This document shows, in pieces, positions 6,163-12,255 of a stretch of DNA of 12,255 bases. Source of the stretch: M2408 sp046303515. Its GTDB lineage: Bacteria; Bacteroidota; Bacteroidia; Flavobacteriales_D; Crocinitomicaceae. The notes under the pieces are model-generated. The model was given only the letters and a program-made list of their open reading frames with translations, was not told the origin of the DNA and did not search any database. Location: assembly GCA_046303515.1 (NCBI GenBank), contig JBKCGI010000002.1, positions 1 through 12,255 of the forward strand, given 5' to 3'. Made by a program: the position numbers and the translations under genes. The first letter of the stretch is position 1. Every line of letters begins with the position of its first letter.

Positions 6163-7461
6163 CTAATCAGTTAAAGCCAATTTGTATGATGCTATTGCTA
6201 AATCTCTTGCTACTTTGTGTTCAACAATTGGTTCGGGATATTGTTCTGTTCCAAATTCTGGCACCCACTTTTTAATATATTTAAAATCTTTGTCGAATTT
6301 TTCTTGTTGCAATTGCGGATTAAACACACGGAAATAAGGTGCAGCATCACAGCCGCTTCCTGAAGCCCATTGCCAACCTCCGGTGTTACTCGCTAAATCA
6401 AAATCCAATAACTTTTCTGCAAAATAACGTTCTCCCCAACGCCAATCGATGAGTAAATGTTTACACAAAAAGCTGGCTACAACCATTCTGACACGATTGT
6501 GCATGAAACCCGTCGTGTTCAATTCTCGCATTCCTGCGTCAACCAATGGATAACCCGTTTTGCCTTCGCACCACAATTCGAATAGTTTTTCTTTATTTTT
6601 CCACTCGATTCTGTCGTATTGTTTCTTGAATGAATCCGTTGCTGAGTGTGGAAAATGATATAAAATTGCCTGGTAAAAATCTCGCCAAATCAATTCGTTT
6701 AGATAAGTTTGATTTGTTTCTAAAGCTTTTTGTGTCAGCTTTCGAATACTTATTGTTCCGAAACGCAAATGTAAACTCAAACGAGATGTAGCATTCAAAC
6801 TGGGGATATCTCTTTTTTCTGAATATTCAGAAATTATTTTAGAATTAAATTCTGTCGCTGGAAAATCGACTACTTGCTTGGACTCAAAACCCATTTTTTG
6901 CAAGGAAATCAACTCTGATTCAGTAGTTTTTTTTGCTAAATTGCTTAAATATTTTTCTGTAGGATAAGATTTCAAATAAAAATCATTGAGTTTTTCTTTC
7001 CAACGACGACTATAAGGTGTGAAAATCGTGTAGGGACTTCCATCCCCTTTTAAAATCTCGTTTTTTTCAAAAATTACGTGGTCTTTTTTGGCGATAAAAT
7101 CAACTCCTTTGGCTTTTAAAATGTCGAAAATCGTTTTGTCGCGTTGAATGGCATAAGGTTCGTAATCTTTATTTGTGCATAAAGTATTAATTTGATTTTC
7201 ATCACAAAGTAGAGGGATAATTTCGACTGGATTTCCATAAAAAACGTGTAAATCTGAACCTAAATCCTTGTATTTTTGCTTTAATTTTTCAATTTCACGG
7301 TAAATAAACAAAACGCGTTGGTCATTTTTTTCGAGTTTGTTTAAAATTTCTGAATCAAAAATAAATATTGCCTGAACGCAATCTGAATTTTTGAGAGCAT
7401 AATACAGACCAGAATTGTCCTCAATTCTCAAATCTCGGCGATGCCAAAAAAGTGTTTTCAT
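6163..7461 (-). CDS. phr: Deoxyribodipyrimidine photolyase, class I
   Basis: This 432-residue flavoprotein repairs UV-made cyclobutane pyrimidine dimers with blue light. The N-terminal antenna-binding domain (about 1-130) starts with LFWHRRDLRIEDN. The FAD-binding helical domain (about 220-432) contains LSLHLRFGTIS, NELIWRDFY, GYPLVDAGMREL, MHNRVRM and GGWQWASGSGCDAAPYFRVFNP. By pattern with E. coli photolyase, the electron-transfer tryptophans W306, W359 and W382 are W287, W340 and W363 here. The active-site E274 and W277 are E256 and W259, and the flavin-contacting Asn is N359. All are kept, which argues for a true photolyase rather than a purely signalling cryptochrome. It follows the pterin synthase gene at 39 nt and ends the putative operon. 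The antenna pigment cannot be read from the sequence. Confidence 0.93.
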   Translation of the reverse strand: MKTLFWHRRDLRIEDNSGLYYALKNSDCVQAIFIFDSEILNKLEKNDQRVLFIYREIEKLKQKYKDLGSDLHVFYGNPVEIIPLLCDENQINTLCTNKDYEPYAIQRDKTIFDILKAKGVDFIAKKDHVIFEKNEILKGDGSPYTIFTPYSRRWKEKLNDFYLKSYPTEKYLSNLAKKTTESELISLQKMGFESKQVVDFPATEFNSKIISEYSEKRDIPSLNATSRLSLHLRFGTISIRKLTQKALETNQTYLNELIWRDFYQAILYHFPHSATDSFKKQYDRIEWKNKEKLFELWCEGKTGYPLVDAGMRELNTTGFMHNRVRMVVASFLCKHLLIDWRWGERYFAEKLLDFDLASNTGGWQWASGSGCDAAPYFRVFNPQLQQEKFDKDFKYIKKWVPEFGTEQYPEPIVEHKVARDLAIASYKLALTD

Positions 7462-7479
7462 AAATTGATTATCTTATTG

Positions 7480-7489
7480 GCTAATTAGC
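7480..7489. repeat. 10-bp palindrome between pterin synthase and photolyase genes
   Basis: GCTAATTAGC is a perfect palindrome in the 39-nt spacer before the photolyase start. It is short and could be chance, or could form a small hairpin in the mRNA. Confidence 0.3.
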
Positions 7490-7500
7490 ACAATTGCTAT

Positions 7501-7905
7501 TTATTTTCCGTTGTAAAAAACACTGTTGCGATCAGTTTCCCAAAGGCGAATTTCCATTTCGTATTTGAGGTCCAAACGTTTTCTGATTTTATTCCAAATA
7601 ACCAAAGCAATGTTCTCTGCTGTAGGGTTTAAATCCTTAAATTCTGGGCAATCCAAATTTAAATTGCGGTGATCAAACGGATGTTTCACCTCTTCGTTGA
7701 TTATTTTACTTAAGATTTTCAAATCAATGACATAACCAGTTTCTGTATCAATCGGACCATCTACCCACACTTCCAGCACATAATTGTGTCCATGAAAATT
7801 AGGATTGTTGCATAAACCAAAAATTTCGTCGTTTTTTTCGTCAGTCCAAGTTGGATTGTAGAGGCGATGTGCGGCGTTGAAGGTTTCTCTTCTGACTACT
7901 TTCAT
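7501..7905 (-). CDS. 6-pyruvoyl-tetrahydropterin synthase family protein, PTPS-type
   Basis: This 134-residue T-fold enzyme would convert dihydroneopterin triphosphate to 6-pyruvoyl-tetrahydropterin. Zinc ligands are H13 (NAAHRL), H38 and H40 (FHGHNY). The likely catalytic residues are C32, the D78-H79 pair (HPFDHRNLN) and E123 (WETDRNSVF). The spacing C-x5-HGHNY matches animal PTPS, while QueD of queuosine synthesis has C-x3-HGHS. The C-terminal ETD is also PTPS-like. I therefore favour PTPS over 6-carboxytetrahydropterin synthase, although databases often label this group QueD. It sits 36 nt after idi and 39 nt before the photolyase gene, suggesting the pterin is used in the same stress programme. 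No GTP cyclohydrolase or sepiapterin reductase gene is in the window. Confidence 0.85.
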   Translation of the reverse strand: MKVVRRETFNAAHRLYNPTWTDEKNDEIFGLCNNPNFHGHNYVLEVWVDGPIDTETGYVIDLKILSKIINEEVKHPFDHRNLNLDCPEFKDLNPTAENIALVIWNKIRKRLDLKYEMEIRLWETDRNSVFYNGK

Positions 7906-7941
7906 TTGTTGTAAATTTTTGAATTGTATTTGAATAAATAA

Positions 7942-8466
7942 TTAAGAGAAATGAAAGGATTTTAAATGTTCGTTAACAATTTTTTTAAACCAAAAAGTGT
8001 ACTTATCAGGAAATTGAATGATTTCATTACGAAGTTCGGATAAATGTACCCATTTAAAGTCTGATACTTCTTCTGGATTTGGAGTAAAAACTCCGTTGAA
8101 TTCACCAATATACACATGATCAAACTCATGCTCTGTTAAATTATTTTCAAAATCTGTTTTGTAAATGAATTTATAAGCGAATTTCAACTCACAATCAAAG
8201 CCCATTTCTTCTTGTAACCTGCGGTGTACTGCTTCATCTGTTGTTTCTCCTTTACGCGGATGCGAACAGCAGGTATTCGTCCATAAAGCTGAAGAATGGT
8301 ACTTATCTTCTGCTCGTTTGTGAATCAACAATTGACCTTCAGCATTAAATACTAATATTGAAAAAGCACGGTGTAACAAAGCTTTTTGATGAACTTCTAA
8401 CTTAGGCATATAGCCAATTTCATTATCCTGTTCATCGACTAAAATTAACAAATCTTCTTCAAGCAT
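7942..8466 (-). CDS. idi: Isopentenyl-diphosphate delta-isomerase, type I
   Basis: This 174-residue Nudix-fold enzyme interconverts IPP and DMAPP, setting the ratio needed to build geranylgeranyl diphosphate for carotenoids. The active-site cysteine is C67 in WTNTCCSHP. Metal ligands by pattern are H26, H32, H69, E112 and E114 (EHEFDHV). The Nudix-like stretch GETTDEAVHRRLQEEMGF spans 73-90. Length matches E. coli Idi. Its ATG shares one base with the crtB stop (TAATG), so it is translated from the same message. Location in the carotenoid operon indicates a supply role for pigment synthesis. Confidence 0.95.
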   Translation of the reverse strand: MLEEDLLILVDEQDNEIGYMPKLEVHQKALLHRAFSILVFNAEGQLLIHKRAEDKYHSSALWTNTCCSHPRKGETTDEAVHRRLQEEMGFDCELKFAYKFIYKTDFENNLTEHEFDHVYIGEFNGVFTPNPEEVSDFKWVHLSELRNEIIQFPDKYTFWFKKIVNEHLKSFHFS

Positions 8467-9302
8467 TATAATAAATTCAAATTGTGTCTCAGGTACGAAA
8501 ATACAAATAAAGAATATTTCTTGTTGTTCGGAATACGAATTCTTTCATTTAAAATGACATTTGCCTGCGTATTTTTAATTTTTTGGAACAATTTATAGTA
8601 GTAAACATAAGCCATGTACACTCCAAATCGCGCTTCTTTAGGCAATTGTTTGATTCCTTCGTAACCAGCTGTAAAATCCTTTTGAATATCGACTTCAATC
8701 TCTTTTTTTACCGTTGAATTAAATTCTTGTAAATCAATTCCTGGAAAATAAGTTCTGCCCAATTCATGGTAATCTGCCTTCAAGTCACGTAAAAAATTGA
8801 TTTTTTGAAACGCTGAACCTAATTTCATGGCTGGAGCTTTTAGTTTTTGATATTGCTCTTCATCACCTCGAACAAAAATTTTCAAACACATCAAGCCAAC
8901 TACTTCTGCAGAACCTAAGATATAAGCTTCGTATTTTTCCTTATCGTATTCACTTTTCACCAAATCCATTTCCATGGAGCGTAAGAACGTTTCAACTAAA
9001 TCTAAAGAAACATTGTATTTATTGATTGCCCATTGAAAGGAATTCAAAATTGGATTTAATGAAATTCCTTGATCAATTGCAGCGTAAGTTTGGCGTTTGA
9101 AATCTGCTAATAATTCTTCTTTATTAAACCCATGAAATGAATCTACAATTTCATCTGCAAAACGCACAAAACCGTAGATAGCATAAATTGGTTTATGTAA
9201 ATCCTTACTTAAAAAACTAATTCCAAGAGAAAAAGATGTACTGTATCTTTTTGTCGTCATCATGCTCATGTCATGAGAAAGTGTGTCAAAAATGCTTTTC
9301 AT
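8466..9302 (-). CDS. crtB: Phytoene synthase
   Basis: This 278-residue squalene/phytoene synthase family enzyme joins two geranylgeranyl diphosphates head to head to give phytoene. It shows the YSTSFSLGI motif (20-28), the first aspartate-rich motif DEIVD (50-54) and the second region QKINFLRDLKADYHELGRTYFP, with R172, D173 and D177. There are no obvious transmembrane segments, though such enzymes work at the membrane. The start overlaps the crtI stop by 4 nt (ATGA). The direct link to a phytoene desaturase supports phytoene rather than squalene synthesis. Confidence 0.95.
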   Translation of the reverse strand: MKSIFDTLSHDMSMMTTKRYSTSFSLGISFLSKDLHKPIYAIYGFVRFADEIVDSFHGFNKEELLADFKRQTYAAIDQGISLNPILNSFQWAINKYNVSLDLVETFLRSMEMDLVKSEYDKEKYEAYILGSAEVVGLMCLKIFVRGDEEQYQKLKAPAMKLGSAFQKINFLRDLKADYHELGRTYFPGIDLQEFNSTVKKEIEVDIQKDFTAGYEGIKQLPKEARFGVYMAYVYYYKLFQKIKNTQANVILNERIRIPNNKKYSLFVFSYLRHNLNLL

Positions 9303-10780
9303 AATGTGTTTCTCTTAATTTGTTTCAAAACTTGTTTGGCAACCACTTCTCCTGAAATAATAGAAGGAGGCACTCCTGGACCTGGAACGGTAAGTTGACC
9401 TGTGAAATAAACGTTTTGAATGGTTTTATGTTTAATACTTGGTTTTAATTTGGCTGTTTGCATTAAAGTGTTAGCCAATCCGTAGGCATTTCCTTTGTAT
9501 GCATGGTAATCGTTTTTGAAATCATCAATGCAATATGATTTTTTATAAACGATATTCTCTTTTATTGAAGTTTTTGTTCTCTTTTCCAAACGAGAAAGTA
9601 TCAAATCAAAATACTCCTCTCTTTTTGCTTCTGAATCTTGTAAATTTGGAGCTAATGGAACTAACAAAAATAAATTTTCCATTCCTTTAGGCGCAACTGA
9701 ATCATCTGTTTTAGAAGGACAGCACACATAAAAAAGTGGAGCTTTTGGCCAGGAAGGATTTTGGTAAATTTCAACCGCATGTTGATCAAAATCTTCGTCA
9801 AAAAATAAATTATGATGTAATAAATTCGGAATTTCTTTATTCACTCCAATGTAAAACAACAAGCAGGAAGGAGCCATTTTTCGATTATCCCAATACTTTT
9901 CAGTATAATTTGAATTTCCTTTCAAAAGTACCTGATCCGTGTGATGGTAATCAGCACCAGAAATAAAATAATCTGCCTCAAACTTTTGATGATTGGAGTT
10001 TAAATGTGTAGCTTTATTATTATAAATGTCAAAACTTGATACTTCACTTGAAGTTTGAATTTTCACTCCTTGTTCAATCGCAATTTTTTCAAAAGCCTCA
10101 ATGATTTTGTACATTCCACCCATCGGATACCATGTTCCCAATTCAATGTCAGCATAATTCATTAAGGAATATAAAGCTGGGGTATCTTTTGGCATGGCAC
10201 CTAAAAATAAGATTGGAAATTCCAATAAAGAAAGAATTTTTGGATGTTTGAAATATTTACGAATATATCCAGAAAAGGAATTAGTCAAATGCATTTTAAA
10301 CAATCCTGATATCACTCTTTTGTCCAAAAACTCTAACCAACTCAAACTTGGACGATGCACCAAATCATTCACTCCAACATCGTATTTGTAGGCTGCTTCA
10401 GCTAAAAACTTTTTCAAATGAACTGAACTTCCTGGCTCTAATTGCTCGAACAAGGCATAAAATTCATCTAAAGACGCTGGAATATCCGTTTGCGAATCAT
10501 CTTGCCAAAAAATACGGTAAGAAGGGTCTAAGCGCTTTAATTCGTAGAAATCTGAAGTAGTATGACCAAATTTGTTATAAAACTTCTCAAAAACTTCTGG
10601 CATCCAATACCAACTTGGTCCCATATCAAAGGTAAAACCATCTGCTTCAAACTGACGCGCCCTTCCTCCTATCGTAGGATTTTTTTCAAACACGGTAACT
10701 TCATGTCCAGCCTGTGCTAAAAAACTAGCGCAAGACAGTCCGGCAACCCCTGAACCAAGTATGTTAATTTTTTTCTTCAT
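9299..10780 (-). CDS. crtI: Phytoene desaturase (CrtI type)
   Basis: This 493-residue FAD enzyme desaturates phytoene, usually in four steps to red lycopene. The N-terminal Rossmann motif is LGSGVAGLSCASFLAQAG (8-25), with G9, G11 and G14, followed by the acidic end of strand 2 (VFEKN) and GGRA. FDMGPSWYWMP (51-61) and the C-terminal YFTGQLTVPGPGVPPSIISG are typical of bacterial CrtI. Length is normal. Its ATG abuts the TAG of the sigma gene with no gap, and its stop overlaps crtB. Related CrtI-like enzymes (CrtD, CrtN) exist, but pairing with crtB supports phytoene desaturase. No lycopene cyclase or hydroxylase follows in the window. Confidence 0.95.
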   Translation of the reverse strand: MKKKINILGSGVAGLSCASFLAQAGHEVTVFEKNPTIGGRARQFEADGFTFDMGPSWYWMPEVFEKFYNKFGHTTSDFYELKRLDPSYRIFWQDDSQTDIPASLDEFYALFEQLEPGSSVHLKKFLAEAAYKYDVGVNDLVHRPSLSWLEFLDKRVISGLFKMHLTNSFSGYIRKYFKHPKILSLLEFPILFLGAMPKDTPALYSLMNYADIELGTWYPMGGMYKIIEAFEKIAIEQGVKIQTSSEVSSFDIYNNKATHLNSNHQKFEADYFISGADYHHTDQVLLKGNSNYTEKYWDNRKMAPSCLLFYIGVNKEIPNLLHHNLFFDEDFDQHAVEIYQNPSWPKAPLFYVCCPSKTDDSVAPKGMENLFLLVPLAPNLQDSEAKREEYFDLILSRLEKRTKTSIKENIVYKKSYCIDDFKNDYHAYKGNAYGLANTLMQTAKLKPSIKHKTIQNVYFTGQLTVPGPGVPPSIISGEVVAKQVLKQIKRNTL

Positions 10781-11293
10781 CTAGTTTGCAAGATACTTAT
10801 AATCTGGTAAAAAATCCATAAGTTTTTTACGAGCGATAAAAATTCGACTTTTAACGGTTCCAATTGGAATTTTTAAACTATCTGCAATCTCCTGATATTT
10901 GTAACCATCAAAATGCATTTTAAATGGTTTTTTGTATTCTTCTTCCAATTTGTTCATTTGCTTTGTTAAATCTAAACCCGTCATATGATTACTTGGATTG
11001 TCGTGATTTTCAGTTGGGTTGTTCAATAAATATAATTCTTTTGAATTATCAAAAATTGTCCCTCCTTTCACTTTACGTCTATACTGATTAATGAATACAT
11101 TTCTCATAATCGTAAAAACCCAAGCTTTGAAATTCGTTTGTGGCGTGTACTGCATGCGATACTTCAATGCCTTCAACATAGTTTCCTGCGTTAAATCCTC
11201 TGCATCTTCTTGGTTTCTAGTATAATTGTAAGCAAAAGACTTTAAGTATTGCTCTAAATTTACTAGCGCGTCGTTGAATTCTAATGTTGACAT
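10781..11293 (-). CDS. ECF-like RNA polymerase sigma factor heading the carotenoid operon
   Basis: This 170-residue protein has sigma region 2 (about 5-75, with NQEDAEDLTQETMLKAL at 27-43 and FKAWVFTIMRNVFINQYRR at 55-73) and region 4 (about 110-160). The helix-turn-helix is YQEIADSLKIPIGTVKSRIFIARKKL (133-158). Regions 1 and 3 are missing, as in ECF sigma factors. No anti-sigma gene follows. Instead crtI begins at the very next base, so sigma and pigment genes share one message. It may drive its own operon and other stress genes, or be switched on by an upstream DNA-binding regulator. The 5' spacer holds many repeated boxes that suit such control. The start at 11293 gives a normal N-terminus. 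Confidence 0.93.
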   Translation of the reverse strand: MSTLEFNDALVNLEQYLKSFAYNYTRNQEDAEDLTQETMLKALKYRMQYTPQTNFKAWVFTIMRNVFINQYRRKVKGGTIFDNSKELYLLNNPTENHDNPSNHMTGLDLTKQMNKLEEEYKKPFKMHFDGYKYQEIADSLKIPIGTVKSRIFIARKKLMDFLPDYKYLAN

Positions 11294-11301
11294 AATCGTT
11301 T

Positions 11302-11399
11302 TGTTTAATGAATTATTAAAAATGTTAAACAGTTTTGTTCAACAAAGTAAAGAAAATATTAAACAAAAACCTAATTTATTAAACAAAAAAAATGTTAAA
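11302..11399 (-). promoter_or_regulatory. Cluster of TTGTTTAA-type boxes upstream of the sigma gene
   Basis: Within about 100 bp there are TGTTTAA words or close forms at 11302-11308 (plus strand), 11323-11331 (TGTTAAACA), 11359-11365 and 11379-11385 (both on the minus strand), and 11393-11399 (one mismatch). At 11334-11346 is the perfect palindrome TTTGTT-C-AACAAA. Several neighbours are 20-22 bp apart, about two DNA turns. The only -7-like box is TTACTTTG (minus strand, 11350-11343, 7 of 8). It has no TTG at the normal 17-23 nt distance, so the promoter is not a standard housekeeping one. This suggests an activator- or repressor-controlled operator region. Confidence 0.55.
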
Positions 11400-11408
11400 T
11401 TTTTTAAC
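11385..11408 (-). terminator. Weak AT-only terminator of the lipoprotein gene
   Basis: On the minus strand GTTAAA-AAA-TTTAAC (11408-11394) is followed by A and eight T's. The stem is only 6 bp with one G-C pair, so it is weak. Position, about 70 bp after the lipoprotein stop, is suitable for separating that gene from the sigma operon. Confidence 0.35.
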
Positions 11409-11476
11409 TATTTAAAAACCAATAGATTATAAAAAACATAAAATATGTATTAATAATAGAATTACTTAAACAAAAT

Positions 11477-12255
11477 CTAACGTAAGGAAAAATCAATGTG
11501 ATAATGATCATCATGTAATGCATTAATTTGCGGACTTAGCTTTTTAGCAAAGTAAATTCCACTTTCTTTTAACTTTTTGCCAAATTTAGAAGCAAATAAA
11601 TTATCCAATAGTTCAATTTTAAATAAAATTTTTTCAATCTTTAAACCCTTAGAGGATGATAATTCATTTAAAGTTAAGATATGTAAAGCCAAAGCATCAA
11701 AATCTATTTGCACAGAATTATCTTTCAAATATTTTCCATCGGAATTAAAATCTAAAAAATAATGTTGTAAACCAATTTTATCTAAGTTACCAAAAATTGA
11801 GTCTTTTGACATTAAAGGTGTCATAAAATCTACGCTCAAACCATTTTGGTGGGTAATGTGCGGGCTAAGTTTTCCTCCATCTTCATGAGAACATTCCATA
11901 ACTCCAAAGTTACGCTGGGGAATTTTCTTTTCTAGGACCTGATAAGTTTCTAACATTAAATCTTTAACCTTCCCATTTAAAAAAGCGCGACCAGCCAAAT
12001 AACTTGAAGTATCAAAATAAAAGAAATTCTTACCTTCAAAAGGAAACAATTTACCATTCTGTAAAGAACCATTTCCAACAGTTCCGTTTGAAACACTTTT
12101 ATTTATCGAGTCTTGATGAAGTTTTTGAAAATTCAAAATTTTATTTTCTACAGAATCTTTATTTATTGTTTTTTGTCCATTAGAAAACAGTGTTTCTTGA
12201 GAATTTGAATTGCAAGAACTCATTAAGAATCCTAAAATTATATAATATCCTATTT
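11477..12255 (-). CDS. Lipoprotein, M74/LAS-type murein endopeptidase, N-terminus off the window
   Basis: The frame stays open to the right edge. Before the first in-window ATG (12223) it reads IGYYIILGFLMSSCNSN, the end of a lipoprotein signal peptide with lipobox LMSSC. The true start is therefore beyond 12255, and that ATG is not the start. Numbering from that Met, a Ser/Asn/Gly-rich linker covers about 40-60. The catalytic LAS motif is GGKLSPHITHQNGLSVDF (116-133, H125 and D132 as HxxxxxxD), and H240-x-H242 lies in DDHYHIDF near the C-terminus. This pattern matches MepA-like, penicillin-insensitive endopeptidases that cut cross-links in peptidoglycan. It is probably anchored by lipid in the periplasm. 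It has no evident link to the pigment operon. Confidence 0.85.
   Translation of the reverse strand, partial: IGYYIILGFLMSSCNSNSQETLFSNGQKTINKDSVENKILNFQKLHQDSINKSVSNGTVGNGSLQNGKLFPFEGKNFFYFDTSSYLAGRAFLNGKVKDLMLETYQVLEKKIPQRNFGVMECSHEDGGKLSPHITHQNGLSVDFMTPLMSKDSIFGNLDKIGLQHYFLDFNSDGKYLKDNSVQIDFDALALHILTLNELSSSKGLKIEKILFKIELLDNLFASKFGKKLKESGIYFAKKLSPQINALHDDHYHIDFSLR

Noticed and set aside
6087..6275. Plus-strand ORF of 62 codons beginning in the spacer after photolyase
   Set aside because: Its second half is antisense to the photolyase C-terminus, it starts in a hairpin of the repeat-like spacer, and its translation has no recognisable domain.

Overview
The window looks like a chromosomal segment of a Flavobacteriia-like member of the Bacteroidota. 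The evidence is an AT-rich sequence, promoters of the Bacteroidota type (TTTTG, 19 nt, TAnnTTTG), almost no Shine-Dalgarno sites, a short (about 256 aa) AMP nucleosidase, a STAS gene joined to RNase Z, and intergenic repeats with inverted ends. I cannot name the genus from sequence alone. There are no rRNA, tRNA, CRISPR or transposase genes.

Left part, plus strand (1-3652): a KilA-N domain gene enters from the left edge and is broken by a one-base frameshift near 482. It also holds a perfect 26-bp palindrome (163-188). It is followed by a short RecQ helicase and an AMP nucleosidase with a clear promoter. A repeat-like spacer (3654-3893) separates these from genes that all run on the minus strand.

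Middle part, minus strand (3894-5918): a STAS/anti-anti-sigma-like gene overlaps RNase Z by 4 nt and has its own promoter. Upstream of it are an unexplained spacer with back-to-back palindromes and a BCP-type peroxiredoxin. A second spacer with inverted ends (5999-6148) follows.

Right part, minus strand (6163-11293): this is the most interesting section. An ECF-like sigma factor, phytoene desaturase (crtI), phytoene synthase (crtB), type I isopentenyl-diphosphate isomerase (idi), an animal-type 6-pyruvoyl-tetrahydropterin synthase and a class I photolyase lie head to tail. The first four touch or overlap, and the last two follow at 36 and 39 nt. Together they read as a light/oxidative-stress photoprotection operon: IDI balances isoprenoid precursors, CrtB and CrtI make a red carotene backbone, photolyase repairs UV damage, and the pterin enzyme may feed a cofactor or pigment. 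Upstream of the sigma gene is a cluster of TTGTTTAA-type boxes and a perfect TTTGTT-C-AACAAA palindrome, a likely operator region. No MerR/LitR regulator, anti-sigma factor or lycopene cyclase is present in the window.

Right edge (11477-12255): a lipoprotein of the M74/LAS murein endopeptidase type runs off the edge, so its N-terminus lies outside the window.
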